64,000 bases of DNA, taken from positions 62,001 through 126,000 of the forward strand of contig NZ_LFLS01000008.1 in assembly GCF_001189915.1 (NCBI RefSeq). The letters run 5' to 3'. The notes below the pieces were generated by a model. The model was not told the DNA's origin. It did no database searches and saw only the letters and a list, made by a program, of their open reading frames with translations. Of the stretch, positions 8,617 through 19,139 are shown piece by piece. Source of the stretch: Herbaspirillum autotrophicum. Its GTDB lineage: Bacteria > Pseudomonadota > Gammaproteobacteria > Burkholderiales > Burkholderiaceae_D. Position 1 is the stretch's first letter, and each line of letters begins with the position of its first letter. The translations under genes were made by a program, and so were the position numbers.

Positions 8617-10173
8617 ATGACAAGTACTCAACAACGTGCCGCATTACAGCGCCAGATCTGGCAGATCGCCAACGATGTCCGAGGTGCCGTTGACGGCTGG
8701 GATTTCAAGCAGTATGTCTTGGGCACCCTGTTCTATCGCTTTATCAGTGAGAACTTTTCCAGCTATATCGAGGCCGATGACGACAGCGTCAACTATGCAG
8801 AGCTGCCTGATAGCGTGATCACCCCAGACATCAAGGACGATGCCGTTAAAACCAAGGGCTACTTCATCTACCCCAGCCAGCTGTTCGCCACTGTAGCCGC
8901 CAGCGCCAACACCAACGAGAGCCTGAACACCGATCTGGCCGCCATCTTTTCCGCCATTGAAAGCTCTGCCAACGGCTACCCTTCCGAGCGCGACATCAAA
9001 GGCCTGTTTGCCGATTTCGACACTACCAGCAACCGCCTCGGCAACACCGTGGTCGACAAGAACACCCGTTTGGCCGCCGTGCTCAAAGGCGTGGCCGGGC
9101 TGGACTTTGGTGATTTTGACGGCAGCCATATCGACCTGTTTGGCGATGCCTACGAATTCCTCATCTCCAACTACGCCGCCAATGCCGGTAAATCCGGTGG
9201 TGAGTTTTTCACCCCGCAGCATGTCTCCAAGCTGATTGCCCAGCTTGCCATGCACAGGCAAACCAGCGTCAACAAAATTTACGACCCGGCCTGTGGCTCT
9301 GGCTCGTTGCTGCTGCAAGCAAAAAAACATTTTGACGCGCACACCATTGAAGACGGTTTTTGGGGGCAGGAGCTCAACCACACCACCTACAACTTGGCGC
9401 GGATGAATATGTTTTTGCACAACATCAACTACGACAAGTTCAACATCCAGCTGGGCGATACGCTGCGAAATCCGCATTTTGGTGATGACAAACCCTTTGA
9501 CGCCATCGTCTCCAACCCGCCTTACTCGGTGAAATGGATAGGCTCAGACGACCCCACCCTGATCAACGATGATCGCTTTGCGCCTGCAGGCGTGTTAGCG
9601 CCCAAATCCAAAGCCGACTTTGCCTTTGTGCTGCATGCGCTCAGTTACCTCTCTAGCAAAGGCCGCGCGGCGATTGTTTGCTTCCCTGGTATTTTTTACC
9701 GTGGAGGTGCCGAGCAGAAAATCCGCCAATATCTGGTGGATAACAATTACGTCGAAACCGTGATTTCGCTGGCGCCAAATCTGTTTTTCGGAACCACCAT
9801 TGCGGTGAACATTTTGGTGCTCTCCAAACACAAAACAGACACCCACACTCAGTTTATTGATGCCAGCGGTCTGTTCAAAAAAGAAACCAATAACAACGTG
9901 CTACTGGATGCGCACATCGAACACATCATGCAAGTTTTCGATAGCAAAGCGGATGTGGAACACTTTGCCAAATCGGTGAACTTTGATGCCGTCGCCACTA
10001 ACGACTACAACCTGTCGGTCAGCAGCTATATCGAAGCCAAAGACAACCGCGAAGTGGTGGATATTGGCGAGCTCAATGCCGAACTAAAAATCACTGTCGC
10101 CAAGATCGACCAACTGCGTGGGGATATTGACGCCATTGTGGCCGAGATTGAAGGCGAGGAGCTTGAGGCATGA
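8617..10173 (+). CDS. hsdM: Type I RM methyltransferase subunit HsdM
   Basis: The 518-residue subunit has an N-terminal HsdM helical domain ([22 protein letters not shown]). The N6-adenine methyltransferase core follows, with SAM-binding motif [14 protein letters not shown] (from residue 223) and catalytic motif IV NPPY (residues 300-303). With HsdS it methylates adenine in a bipartite target; with HsdR it forms the restriction complex. Start ATG 8617 has an AGGA site upstream. Its stop overlaps the hsdS start (ATGA at 10170-10173), indicating translational coupling. Overall it resembles the type IC (EcoR124/EcoprrI) family. Confidence 0.96.
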   Translation: MTSTQQRAALQRQIWQIANDVRGAVDGWDFKQYVLGTLFYRFISENFSSYIEADDDSVNYAELPDSVITPDIKDDAVKTKGYFIYPSQLFATVAASANTNESLNTDLAAIFSAIESSANGYPSERDIKGLFADFDTTSNRLGNTVVDKNTRLAAVLKGVAGLDFGDFDGSHIDLFGDAYEFLISNYAANAGKSGGEFFTPQHVSKLIAQLAMHRQTSVNKIYDPACGSGSLLLQAKKHFDAHTIEDGFWGQELNHTTYNLARMNMFLHNINYDKFNIQLGDTLRNPHFGDDKPFDAIVSNPPYSVKWIGSDDPTLINDDRFAPAGVLAPKSKADFAFVLHALSYLSSKGRAAIVCFPGIFYRGGAEQKIRQYLVDNNYVETVISLAPNLFFGTTIAVNILVLSKHKTDTHTQFIDASGLFKKETNNNVLLDAHIEHIMQVFDSKADVEHFAKSVNFDAVATNDYNLSVSSYIEAKDNREVVDIGELNAELKITVAKIDQLRGDIDAIVAEIEGEELEA

Positions 10174-11429
10174 GCAGCATGAACTTTATGGAAAAGCTGC
10201 TGGATGGCGTTGCGGTGGAGTGGAAGGCGTTGGGAGACGTGGGTGAATTAGTTCGTGGAAATGGTCTGCCGAAAACCGACTTTACAGAATCTGGCATTCC
10301 CGCTATTCACTACGGGCAAATTTATACTTATTACGGATTATCAACTACATCGACAAAATCTTTTGTTTCTCCTGAGACTGCTGAGAAATTAAAAAAGGTC
10401 AACAAGGGTGATGTTGTAATTACAAATACAAGTGAAAACCTAGAAGACGTTGGCAAAGCAGTGGTTTACTTAGGTGAACGCCAAGCCGTGACAGGTGGTC
10501 ATGCAACTATATTCAAGCCAAGCGAAATTATTCTAGGTAAATATTTTGCTTACTTCACTCAAACAGATATATTTTCAGGCGAAAAGCGAAAATATTCAAA
10601 AGGGACAAAAGTAATTGATGTCTCCGCCAGTGATTTGGCGAAGATTTCAATTCCCATCCCATGCCCAGAAAACCCAGAGAAATCGCTTGAAATCCAAGCC
10701 GAAGTCGTCCGGATTTTGGACGCCTTCGCCGAGCTTACCGCAGAGCTTACCGCAGAGCTTACCGCCCGCAAAAAACAATACAACTACTATCGCGACCAGC
10801 TGTTGAGTTTTGAAGATGGGGAGGTGGAGTGGAAGACGCTGGGAGCGATTGGTGAAGTTCGTATGTGTAAACGAATTTTAAAATCTCAAACATCATCTGA
10901 GGGAGAAATTCCATTTTATAAAATTGGCACCTTTGGAAAAAAGCCTGACGCTTACATTCCTGGAAGTTTATTTGAGGAATACAAAGCCAAATATAGCTAT
11001 CCAAAAATTGGCGAGATTTTGATTTCTGCGAGCGGCACCATTGGTCGAGCAGTTGTATTCGACGGAGAAGATGCCTATTTTCAAGATAGCAATATTGTTT
11101 GGATTGAAAATGATGAAAGCGTTGTCTTGAACAAATTCTTGTTCTACTTTTACAAAATCGCTAATTGGGGCATTTCTGAAGGCGGAACAATTCAACGGCT
11201 CTACAACGATAACTTACGGAAACTACTAATCCCCATTCCGTATCCGAACGATTCAGAAAAATCGCTCGCCGAACAAGCTCGCATTGTCGCCATCCTCAAC
11301 AAATTCGACGCCCTCACCAACTCCATCAGTGAAGGCTTACCACGCGAAATTGCATTGCGCCAAAAGCAATATGAGCATTACCGCGATTTGCTGCTGAGCT
11401 TCCCGAAGCCAGAAGAAGTGGCGGCATAA
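10170..11429 (+). CDS. hsdS: Type I RM specificity subunit HsdS
   Basis: The 419-residue subunit holds two target-recognition domains, each opened by a VEWKxLG motif (near residues 11 and 218). Each ends in a conserved helix with the [15 protein letters not shown] / [15 protein letters not shown] pattern. The TRDs are markedly AT-rich compared with hsdM and hsdR, as expected for exchangeable specificity modules. The central conserved region carries a tandem AELT repeat (see the separate repeat entry) like that which sets spacer length in type IC enzymes. The DNA target cannot be predicted from sequence by eye. Confidence 0.95.
   Translation: MSSMNFMEKLLDGVAVEWKALGDVGELVRGNGLPKTDFTESGIPAIHYGQIYTYYGLSTTSTKSFVSPETAEKLKKVNKGDVVITNTSENLEDVGKAVVYLGERQAVTGGHATIFKPSEIILGKYFAYFTQTDIFSGEKRKYSKGTKVIDVSASDLAKISIPIPCPENPEKSLEIQAEVVRILDAFAELTAELTAELTARKKQYNYYRDQLLSFEDGEVEWKTLGAIGEVRMCKRILKSQTSSEGEIPFYKIGTFGKKPDAYIPGSLFEEYKAKYSYPKIGEILISASGTIGRAVVFDGEDAYFQDSNIVWIENDESVVLNKFLFYFYKIANWGISEGGTIQRLYNDNLRKLLIPIPYPNDSEKSLAEQARIVAILNKFDALTNSISEGLPREIALRQKQYEHYRDLLLSFPKPEEVAA
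10728..10763 (+). repeat. Three-unit 12-bp tandem repeat in hsdS (TAEL-type)
   Basis: Three consecutive copies of a 12-bp unit (GCN GAG CTT ACC) encode [12 protein letters not shown] between the two TRDs. In EcoR124I versus EcoR124II, two versus three TAEL repeats change the non-specific spacer of the target by one base. The same slippage-prone arrangement is seen here. Confidence 0.9.
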
Positions 11430-11430
11430 C

Positions 11431-12597
11431 ATGAGCAAGACGCTAACGGAAATCGCCCAGCAGCTAAAAGACGCCAAGAAAAAGGTACAGCTGATCTATG
11501 CTTTTAATGGCACGGGAAAAACGCGCCTATCGCGGGAATTCAAACAACTGATTGCGCCCAAAGCCGATGGCGATGAAGAAGCCGATCAACCTGAATTGTC
11601 GCGCAACAAAATCCTGTATTACAACGCGCTCACCGAAGACTTGTTTTACTGGGATAACGACCTGGAGTTGGACGCCGAGCATAAGCTGAAAATTCAGCCC
11701 AATACTTTCACGGATTGGGTGCTAAAGGATCAAGGTCAGGACATGAACGTCATCACGACCTTTCAGCGTTATACCAACGACAAGCTGACGCCGCGTTTTA
11801 ATGCCGAACGGACGGAAAAGAATAAAAACGGCAAAGACGTCACTATAAGAGCTTTCTCTGAAGTTACTTTCTCCATGGAGCGCGGCGATGCTACGCATTC
11901 TGGAAATTTGAAAATATCAAAAGGCGAGGAAAGCAACTTCATGTGGAGCATTTTCTTCTGCCTGCTTGAGCAAGTAATTGGTGTGCTCAATGTTGCGGAG
12001 CCGGCTGACAGAGAAACAGACCAATTCGATAAGCTGGAGTACGTCTTTATTGATGACCCGGTCAGCTCTCTGGACGAAAATCACCTCATTCAGCTAGCTG
12101 TAGCGCTCGCGCAATTGATTAAGTCAAGCACCTCGGATATTAAGTTCATAGTGTCGACTCATAGCCAGTCTTTTTACAACGTGCTCTACAATGAACTTGG
12201 TGTCAAGAGCGGATTAATTTTGAGTCGTTTCGATGATGGCACCTTTGCGTTGGAGGAAAAGTTTGGTGATTCAAACAAGAATTTTTCTTATCACCTTCAC
12301 ATCAAGAATCTGATCGAGCAAGCAGTGGCTGAAAATAGTGTTCAGCGATACCACTTTGCACTACTGCGCAATCTGTACGAGAAGACCGCTAGCTTTCTAG
12401 GATTTCGAAGTTGGACAGATTTATTGCCGGGTGAAAAGAAAGCGTATGCAAACCGCATCATGCACTTTTATACGCACAACACCTTGTCCGTCGAGCAGAT
12501 AGCCGAGCCGACACCACCGGAAAAGGAAATGGTTGCCAGGTTGATTGAAAACCTTAACACCTTTGGTTACTGGCATCAGGAACAACAAAATGGTTGA
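11431..12597 (+). CDS. prrC: PrrC-type anticodon nuclease
   Basis: The 388-residue protein has the size of EcoPrrC (396) and the same position, between hsdS and hsdR. The N-terminal two-thirds is an ABC-like NTPase: Walker A FNGTGKT at 25-31, Walker [12 protein letters not shown] with Asp208/Asp209, and a switch histidine in STHSQSF. In the C-terminal third Arg313, Glu317 and His349 reproduce the R-x3-E-x31-H spacing of the catalytic triad known in EcoPrrC (R320, E324, H356). PrrC is held silent by its type I RM partner and cleaves tRNA-Lys in the anticodon loop when a phage inhibits restriction. hsdS ends 1 bp upstream and hsdR overlaps its 3' end, so all four genes are one operon. Confidence 0.88.
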   Translation: MSKTLTEIAQQLKDAKKKVQLIYAFNGTGKTRLSREFKQLIAPKADGDEEADQPELSRNKILYYNALTEDLFYWDNDLELDAEHKLKIQPNTFTDWVLKDQGQDMNVITTFQRYTNDKLTPRFNAERTEKNKNGKDVTIRAFSEVTFSMERGDATHSGNLKISKGEESNFMWSIFFCLLEQVIGVLNVAEPADRETDQFDKLEYVFIDDPVSSLDENHLIQLAVALAQLIKSSTSDIKFIVSTHSQSFYNVLYNELGVKSGLILSRFDDGTFALEEKFGDSNKNFSYHLHIKNLIEQAVAENSVQRYHFALLRNLYEKTASFLGFRSWTDLLPGEKKAYANRIMHFYTHNTLSVEQIAEPTPPEKEMVARLIENLNTFGYWHQEQQNG

Positions 12598-15500
12598 TTA
12601 CACAAAACCCATAGTTGAATCCAATAGCTTTATCGTTCTGGATAAATATGCCAAGGAATGGCAGGGTAACGAAAGCTACCAGAGCGAAGGCGATCTGGAG
12701 CGGGAGTTCATTCAGGATTTGCAGAATCAGGGCTACGAGTATGCTCCCGGTTTAAACACGCCTGAGAAGCTGCTGGCCAATGTCCGTGAACAATTGCAGG
12801 CCTTAAACAACATGCAGTTTCTTGAGGGCGAGTGGCAGCGCTTTGTTGAAACCTATCTGGACAGGCCCAGCGACAGCATCGTTGATAAAACCCGCAAAAT
12901 TCACGATGACTATATCCATGATTTTGTATTCGACGATGGCCATATTCAGAACATCTACCTGCTGGATAAAAATAATATTGCCCGCAACAAGGTGCAGGTG
13001 ATCAAGCAGTTTGAGCAAACGGGCAGCCATGCCAATCGCTACGATGTAACGATCTTGGTCAATGGTCTGCCGCTGGTGCAGGTGGAGCTAAAGAAACGCG
13101 GCGTGGCGATTCGCGAAGCCTTTAATCAGGTGCACCGCTACAGCAAAGAAAGTTTTAACAGCGAGCAGTCCTTGTTCAAGTATTTGCAGCTGTTTGTCAT
13201 TTCCAACGGCACCGATAGTCGTTATTTTGCCAACACCACCCAGCGCAACAAGAACAGCTTCGACTTCACCATGAACTGGGCGAAGGCCGATAACAGTCTG
13301 ATCAAAGACCTGAAAGACTTTACCGCCACCTTTTTCCAGAAAAACACACTGCTCAATGTGTTGCTGCATTATTCGGTGTTTGATGTCAGCAATGCGCTGC
13401 TGGTGATGCGCCCCTACCAGATTGCTGCCACCGAGCGCATCTTGTGGAAAATCAACAGCGCCTATCAGGCTAAGAGCTGGAGCCATCTTGAGGGCGGTGG
13501 CTTTATTTGGCACACCACAGGTTCGGGCAAGACACTGACCAGTTTTAAAGCGGCGCGTTTGGCCACCGAGCTGGATTTCGTCGACAAGGTTTTCTTCGTG
13601 GTGGATCGTAAAGATCTGGATTACCAGACCATGAAGGAATATCAGCGTTTTTCGCCGGATAGTGTGAACGGTTCTGACAGCACTGCCGGCCTCAAGCGTA
13701 ATCTGGACAAAGACGACAACAAGATTATCGTTACCACTATCCAGAAGCTCAACAACCTGATGAAGGGCGAAGGCGACCTACCCATTTACAACAAGCAGGT
13801 GGTGTTTATTTTTGATGAATGCCACCGCAGCCAGTTTGGTGAAGCACAGAAAAACCTGAAGAAGAAATTCAAAAAGTTTTATCAGTTTGGCTTTACCGGC
13901 ACGCCGATCTTTCCGCAAAACGCCCTCGGCGCAGAAACGACCGCCAGCGTGTTTGGTCGTGAACTGCATTCGTACGTGATCACCGACGCGATTCGTGATG
14001 AGAAGGTGCTCAAGTTCAAGGTGGACTACAACGATGTTCGCCCGCACTTCAAAGCCATTGAAAGCGAACAGGACGAGAAAAAACTCAGCGCGGCGGAAAA
14101 CAAGCAAGCCTTGTTGCACCCCGACCGTATTCGGGAAATTTCACAGTACATCTTGAATAACTTCCGGCAAAAAACCCATCGCTTGCAAGCGGGTGCCAAG
14201 GGTTTTAATGCCATGTTTGCCGTGAGCAGCGTGGATGCAGCCAAGCTGTATTACGAGTCGTTCAAGGATTTGCAAAAAGACAGTGATAGGCCCCTGAAAG
14301 TCGCCACCATTTTCTCGTTTGCGGCCAATGAAGAACAGGATGCCGTAGGCGATATTCTGGATGAAAGCTTTGATGTTTCAGCTATGAATAGCAGCGCCAA
14401 AGAGTTTTTAAGCGCGGCCATAGCTGACTATAACGCGCTGTTCAAAACCAACTTCAGCGTAGATAGCAATGGTTTTCAAAACTATTACCGCGATCTTGCC
14501 AAACAAGTTAAGACTAAGGAAATCGACCTGCTGATTGTGGTGGGCATGTTCCTGACCGGCTTTGATGCCCCCACGCTGAATACCTTGTTTGTTGATAAAA
14601 CCTTGCGCTACCACGGTTTGATGCAGGCCTATTCGCGAACCAACCGTATTTACGATGCCACTAAAACCTTCGGCAATATCGTTACCTTCCGTGATTTGGA
14701 GCAGGCGACGATTGACGCCATCACCTTGTTTGGCGACAAAAATACCAAGAACGTGGTGCTGGAGAAGAGCTACAAGGAATACATGGAAGGCTTTACCGAC
14801 TTGGTGACCGGTGAAGCGCGGCGTGGTTTTGTGGAAGTTGTGAAGGAGTTGGAACAGCGCTTTCCCGACCCTTCAGCCATTGAAAAAGAGTCCGACAAAA
14901 AGGCCTTCGCGAAGCTGTTTGGCGAGTATTTGCGCGTTGAGAGCGTGCTGCAAAACTATGATGAATTCGCCAGCCTGAAGGCCTTACAAAGCGTAGATAT
15001 GAACGACCCAGCGATGGTTGAGGAATTCAAGGCCAAGCATTATTTAAGCGACGAAGATCTGGCTGCGCTGCAAACGATCAAGATACCGGCTGAACGGAAA
15101 ATTCAGGACTATCGCTCAACCTACAACGATGTTCGCGATTGGCTGCGTCGGGAAAAATCTTCCACTGAAAGAGACAAGTCCACCATCGATTGGGACGACG
15201 TGGTCTTTGAGGTAGACCTGCTGAAGTCACAAGAGATCAATCTGGACTACATTCTGGAATTGATTTTTGAGAATAGTAAAAAGGTCAAGGACAAAGCCTC
15301 ACTGGTTGAAGACGTGCGCCGGGTGATTCGCGCGAGCTTGGGCAACCGCGCCAAAGAGAGCTTATTGGTCGATTTTATTAACCAAACCGACCTGGATAAG
15401 ATTGGCGATAAGGCCAGTGTGATTGACGCCTTCTTCACCTTTGCCCAAGCGGAACAACAGCGTGAGGCACAAGAGCTGATTAACGCCGAGAATCTGAATG

Positions 15501-15691
15501 CAGAGGCGGCCCGGCGCTATATCACTACCTCGCTAAAACGTGAGTTCGCCAGTGACAATGGCACTGAGCTCAATGCTGTCTTGCCCAAAATGAGCCCACT
15601 TAATCCGCAATACCTGAGCAAAAAGCAAAGCGTATTCCAGAAAATCGCTGCTTTCGTGGAGAAGTTCAAAGGTGTGGGTGGGAAGGTCTAA
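12590..15691 (+). CDS. hsdR: Type I RM restriction/translocase subunit HsdR
   Basis: I place the start at ATG 12590, overlapping the prrC stop by 8 bp, with an AGGA site a few bases upstream; an earlier in-frame ATG at 12545 lies within prrC. The ~1033-residue product has an N-terminal PD-(D/E)xK nuclease (Asp152, Glu166-L-Lys168 in VQVELKK). A superfamily 2 translocase follows with Walker A HTTGSGKT (308), DECH box (409-412) and GFTGTP. The C-terminal helical domain should bind the methylase core. It drives ATP-dependent translocation and cuts unmodified DNA away from the recognition site. All key residues are intact. Confidence 0.96.
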   Translation: MVDYTKPIVESNSFIVLDKYAKEWQGNESYQSEGDLEREFIQDLQNQGYEYAPGLNTPEKLLANVREQLQALNNMQFLEGEWQRFVETYLDRPSDSIVDKTRKIHDDYIHDFVFDDGHIQNIYLLDKNNIARNKVQVIKQFEQTGSHANRYDVTILVNGLPLVQVELKKRGVAIREAFNQVHRYSKESFNSEQSLFKYLQLFVISNGTDSRYFANTTQRNKNSFDFTMNWAKADNSLIKDLKDFTATFFQKNTLLNVLLHYSVFDVSNALLVMRPYQIAATERILWKINSAYQAKSWSHLEGGGFIWHTTGSGKTLTSFKAARLATELDFVDKVFFVVDRKDLDYQTMKEYQRFSPDSVNGSDSTAGLKRNLDKDDNKIIVTTIQKLNNLMKGEGDLPIYNKQVVFIFDECHRSQFGEAQKNLKKKFKKFYQFGFTGTPIFPQNALGAETTASVFGRELHSYVITDAIRDEKVLKFKVDYNDVRPHFKAIESEQDEKKLSAAENKQALLHPDRIREISQYILNNFRQKTHRLQAGAKGFNAMFAVSSVDAAKLYYESFKDLQKDSDRPLKVATIFSFAANEEQDAVGDILDESFDVSAMNSSAKEFLSAAIADYNALFKTNFSVDSNGFQNYYRDLAKQVKTKEIDLLIVVGMFLTGFDAPTLNTLFVDKTLRYHGLMQAYSRTNRIYDATKTFGNIVTFRDLEQATIDAITLFGDKNTKNVVLEKSYKEYMEGFTDLVTGEARRGFVEVVKELEQRFPDPSAIEKESDKKAFAKLFGEYLRVESVLQNYDEFASLKALQSVDMNDPAMVEEFKAKHYLSDEDLAALQTIKIPAERKIQDYRSTYNDVRDWLRREKSSTERDKSTIDWDDVVFEVDLLKSQEINLDYILELIFENSKKVKDKASLVEDVRRVIRASLGNRAKESLLVDFINQTDLDKIGDKASVIDAFFTFAQAEQQREAQELINAENLNAEAARRYITTSLKREFASDNGTELNAVLPKMSPLNPQYLSKKQSVFQKIAAFVEKFKGVGGKV

Positions 15692-15852
15692 ACGTCCTCA
15701 CCTATCTGGGCGCGCTGATCGCACGCACCGTAGAAGATGCACTTATTACTGAGCCAGATTTAATGCTCAAACCCGGCTAGCCAGTACAGCAGATGGTGCT
15801 GGGTCAACCCCCAATGAAAATCGATAATCTAACAATTAAAAGTGAATTAAAC

Positions 15853-16934
15853 ATGAACACCGACTTCTCAAAGCTTGTTAAAGACGCACTAGATAGTGCA
15901 AAGAGAAACATTGGTCACGCTAATGTGCTAATTGCAGGTAAAACTGGGGTTGGAAAAAGTACTTTGGTCAATGTCGTCTTTCAAGGAGAAATGGCGACCA
16001 CTGGTATTGGGAAACCTATTACTCCGAACACTCGTGAATATTCAAAGGAAGAATTCCACTAACGATCATTGATACTAAAGGTATCGAGGCGGCTGACTAC
16101 GAAGGAACAAAGAGCCTACTAGAGAAAGCTCTGCGAGAACGAAATGAATCAGATGACGCTAAAAGACATGTCCATGTAGCTTGGCTTTGCCTTTCTGAAG
16201 ATTCACGTCGTGTTGAGCAAGCCGAAGTAGATTTGCTTGAGCTCCTAAACCGATACCGAATCCCAACTGTAGTCGTTATCACAAAAGCGCGGTCTGATAA
16301 CGGTTTTAAAGACGAAGTTGGACGACTGCTACCTGGCGCGCGTCAATTCGTGCGAGTACGCGCGTTGCAAGAAAAATTTGATGAAGGCCATGTCCTTGAG
16401 CCGATGGGCCTGTCTCAATTAGTTGAGATTACCACTCAACTTTTTCCTGATGGCCACAAAAATGCGTTTGTGGCCGCTCAAAAGGTTGATATCCAGCGCA
16501 AAGTTGATCGTAGTCATGTTGCGGTAGGAACGGCTGCTTTGTCTGCTGCAGGGATAGGTGCCATCCCAATACCATTTTCAGATGCGGTGGGAATTGTGCC
16601 AGTTCAGGTGGCCATGATTCTGACAATTTCTGGAATTTTTGGCCTAAAGCTTTCTGAGGACTTTGTTACAACGATTGTGGGTTCAGCAGTTACGGCCATC
16701 GGTGCAACTGTCGCTGGTAGGGCGGCGGTGGGCGCTCTGTTGAAGTTGATTCCAGGTGTCGGCTCACTAGTTGGTGGGGCGATTTCAGGCGCAACGGCGG
16801 CTGCGCTCACTACGTCATTTGGCGAAGCTTATATTTATGCTCTCCGTAGTCTCTTGTCGCGTAGAAGTTTGGCGGAAATTACACCAACCGAAATTGCAGC
16901 TGAATTCGTAGATGCGCTTAAAAATAGGAAATGA
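15853..16934 (+). pseudogene. Frameshifted membrane-associated GTPase (DUF697-like)
   Basis: The N-terminal part (ATG 15853 to stop 16062) has a P-loop GKTGVGKSTLVN and then ends. Reading continues one frame over from about 16050 as IPLTIIDTKG (G3), ending at 16934 with TKAR (G4) and a long hydrophobic, glycine/alanine-rich tail of the DUF697 kind. Joined, the protein would be about 360 residues and read naturally as KEGIPLTIIDTKG, so one base is missing around 16040-16056. It is either a pseudogene or a sequencing error; I saw no convincing -1 slippery site. Such GTPases are common in islands; a defence role would be speculation. Confidence 0.75.
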
Positions 16935-17139
16935 ATTTAATGTTTGGTTTGATACCCACCTATCAGCAATGCGTTCAGTCGACGCTATGGAGCAACTGAT
17001 TAGACACCAGCAGGATGCGCAAGAGCGGGCTGCAAACATGGACTGGTAAGCTCGATCATTGGTAGGCACTAACATCAACGGGTGCGCGACGGTCTGCGGC
17101 TGCACTCCGCCGCCCTGAATTTTTCACTTGAGGTCTTAC

Positions 17140-17583
17140 ATGAACGAACTGATTGCAAAACTGAAAACTCCAGAGGAGTGTGCTGTCTTTGAAAAAAACG
17201 TATTAGAGCGGGGGCGACCAGATTTGGCTTTGGCGGCTCGCAAGCGTGCCGTTGAACTCCGTGCAATCCAGCATGGCGCAGTTACCGATATTGAGCGCGA
17301 ATGTCTTGAAGCGGTCTTTGCCTATGAGCAGGTCCTCAGCGCAAAAAACGGTAAAAAAACTCGAGCGTCACGCACTTGGCCTATGATTGAGCGGCACGGA
17401 ATAATTGGTCCGGCAGAGCGTGCCGTTGACCGAAGTGACGACACGGCGGGCTATACCGCCTTGGTAGAAATGGGTCTTCAGGATTATGCGTTCGAAGCTG
17501 TCATACTTCGACATCCACAATCTTTTTCCACAGAGGCTGTTACACGTTCACAGGAACGGATCGCAGCACTCAAGAAGGACTAA
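17140..17583 (+). CDS. Conserved hypothetical protein of the island
   Basis: The start is ATG 17140, with a GAGG ribosome-binding site 7-8 bp upstream; a TTG at 17128 is in frame but overlaps that site. The 147-residue product is soluble, largely helical and charged, with KNVLERGRPDLALAARKRAVELRA, then RASRTWPMIERHGIIG and an aromatic ALVEMGLQDYAFEAVILRHP stretch. I have the impression of a widespread family in proteobacterial islands but cannot name it or assign a function. It has no membrane segment and no signal peptide. Confidence 0.65.
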   Translation: MNELIAKLKTPEECAVFEKNVLERGRPDLALAARKRAVELRAIQHGAVTDIERECLEAVFAYEQVLSAKNGKKTRASRTWPMIERHGIIGPAERAVDRSDDTAGYTALVEMGLQDYAFEAVILRHPQSFSTEAVTRSQERIAALKKD

Positions 17584-17900
17584 ACGCTAGAACCGTATTC
17601 AGCTGAATATTCGCAGTCATTCGACCACTAATTCGCATGGCAACGTTGCCACTTGTTCGCATCAAAGTTGCCACTCCTGTGGTACTGTTTCGAAAAATTG
17701 CGACTTGGGCTGGCTGCTATCGGCTACGAAGAGACATTAACCAAACGCTGCTCTGCAGCGATGGCACGCGGTCGTTCGTGCCAAGTTTGGATCCATCGGT
17801 CTACTCCAGTATGCCGGCCGAATGTCCGGTTCAGTTCGCATTGACATGCGAAAAATCGTGGCATTTACATCAAATTCACGCTTTGAAGGAACGCTAATCC
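17584..17900. other. Gap with perfect 14-bp palindrome
   Basis: This 317-bp gap contains a perfect palindrome, TGGCAACGTTGCCA (17638-17651), with a related half site (GTTGCCAC) about 15 bp on. It might be an operator or a remnant of an insertion-sequence end. No gene is evident. The promoter of the next gene should lie in its second half. Confidence 0.4.
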
Positions 17901-18689
17901 ATGCGGCTAACTGTCGTTGCACCACAAGCAGCCATTGTCGCCGCCATTAACATGTTCGATAGTGGATATCATAATGACTATCTCTCCGTAAGCAGATTAG
18001 CAATGCCGTACCTAGCAGCGCCGACTAAAGAAAACGCAGCGCCACTGGCAGCTGCGCTGACAACCGTCCTCATTAGTTGGGGTGCGGGCAAAAGAAAAGC
18101 ACCAAATGTCCAGACATTGCCGACGTTGGAAGCGACCTTGTTGAACCCTGAGTTTCATACGTCGCTTATTGGATTCACGGACGGAGCACTTGCAACTCTA
18201 ACAGTAGTCGACGGTTCTCTCCGTAGAATCGGAAACTTGGCCGACGAGACATATCTTCTGGAATTTGATAAACGCCTGCTTTCGGTACTATCCAACATAT
18301 CAACCTTGCTTCTTATTGGAAATACGAACGTTACGTATCCAATGAAAGTGCTCCTTTTGCTAACCGGGTTCATGCCGGCATTGGATAGCCAAGTACGCCA
18401 AGGATTGTCGAGCGCCGGCTTCGTTGGAACAAAGGCCACTCAGTTCTTGATGCCTACGGATATGGACAGCCTCCAGGCGCGGAAGCTAACGCGATTGCCC
18501 TTCTATCTCGGTGAATGCTTCGCTACAAACGAATCCTTGCTAACAGGTGCGGCCTCTGAGAGCAATTATCCCTGGTTGGTCGATGAGCCAGGACGCCTGC
18601 TAGACATTCTTTTGTTCATGCAAGGTTCTGCAGCTAGTCCGCTGTTCGCGTTCGCGCCAAGAGTTTCGAACTGGCATGCGTTACCCTAG
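17901..18689 (+). CDS. Hypothetical protein of the island
   Basis: The 262-residue frame starts at ATG 17901 with AAGGA about 11 bp upstream. The protein is rich in Ala and Leu and appears mainly alpha-helical, with no clear signal peptide and no obvious catalytic motif. A moderately hydrophobic helix (MKVLLLLTGFMPAL) lies around residue 155. I do not recognise a family. Codon use is AT-richer than in the core genes. It is the last gene before the right island end and could be defence cargo or an orphan. Confidence 0.55.
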   Translation: MRLTVVAPQAAIVAAINMFDSGYHNDYLSVSRLAMPYLAAPTKENAAPLAAALTTVLISWGAGKRKAPNVQTLPTLEATLLNPEFHTSLIGFTDGALATLTVVDGSLRRIGNLADETYLLEFDKRLLSVLSNISTLLLIGNTNVTYPMKVLLLLTGFMPALDSQVRQGLSSAGFVGTKATQFLMPTDMDSLQARKLTRLPFYLGECFATNESLLTGAASESNYPWLVDEPGRLLDILLFMQGSAASPLFAFAPRVSNWHALP

Positions 18690-18983
18690 GTGTGGAGTCC
18701 TTGGCGACAAGAGAAAAGAGGGCAACGGGGTGTATTCCCTGATGCTTAACAGCGTCCACATGGCACTCTAAAAGAGTAGTGCTACTTTGGTCGACAGCAA
18801 GCCGTGCTGCAGGGCGCAGCAAACCATCAAATCAGGATCAGGCACAAGCAGTGCGAACACAACATTGCGGAGCTTCGCCAGATTTGCGATGACCTGACGG
18901 GTGCGATAGACCATGCCAACGATATTTGGGTAGGTGTTGAATGGGTGTATGAAGACTTGGACCAGAAATGGACCAGACAGAAA

Positions 18984-19016
18984 AAAGGCTTACGCTAGAA
19001 GTTCGCGTAAGCCTTT
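18984..19016 (-). terminator. Intrinsic terminator of tRNA-Ile2
   Basis: A perfect 12-bp stem (AAAGGCTTACGC / GCGTAAGCCTTT) is followed on the minus strand by six T (18986-18981). It lies 8 bp beyond the tRNA CCA end. Its core sequence recurs in the large inverted repeat at 5922-5973. Confidence 0.88.
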
Positions 19017-19024
19017 GATTTTAC

Positions 19025-19103
<79 letters not shown>

Positions 19104-19139
19104 TCGTGGCGTCGGAAGCGGATAGCTTCCGGCACGACG

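Larger units (their letters stand above)
6019..19024. mobile_element. Genomic island inserted at tRNA-Ile(CAU), RM/anticodon-nuclease cargo
   Basis: About 13 kb is flanked by the intact tRNA-Ile2 3' half (19025-19071) and its degenerate copy (5974-6018), in direct orientation. Genes inside are visibly AT-richer than the core on either side, notably hsdS, prrC, the GTPase and the HTH regulator. They are accessory in kind: type I RM, PrrC, a broken GTPase and orphan proteins. Outside lie ordinary housekeeping genes (rpoD on one side, the amide operon on the other). No integrase, relaxase or transposase is visible, so the element is probably decayed or was mobilised in trans. Boundaries are approximate. 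Confidence 0.7.

Noticed and set aside
16936-17139. Short frame ending in MEQLIRHQQDAQERAANMDW after the GTPase
   Set aside because: Only about 26 codons from the first ATG, without RBS; may be a remnant, but evidence is too thin.
18804-18998. Possible 64-residue protein at the right island end
   Set aside because: It begins with GTG, lacks an RBS and runs into the tRNA terminator hairpin; it could be a decayed gene fragment but I cannot support it.
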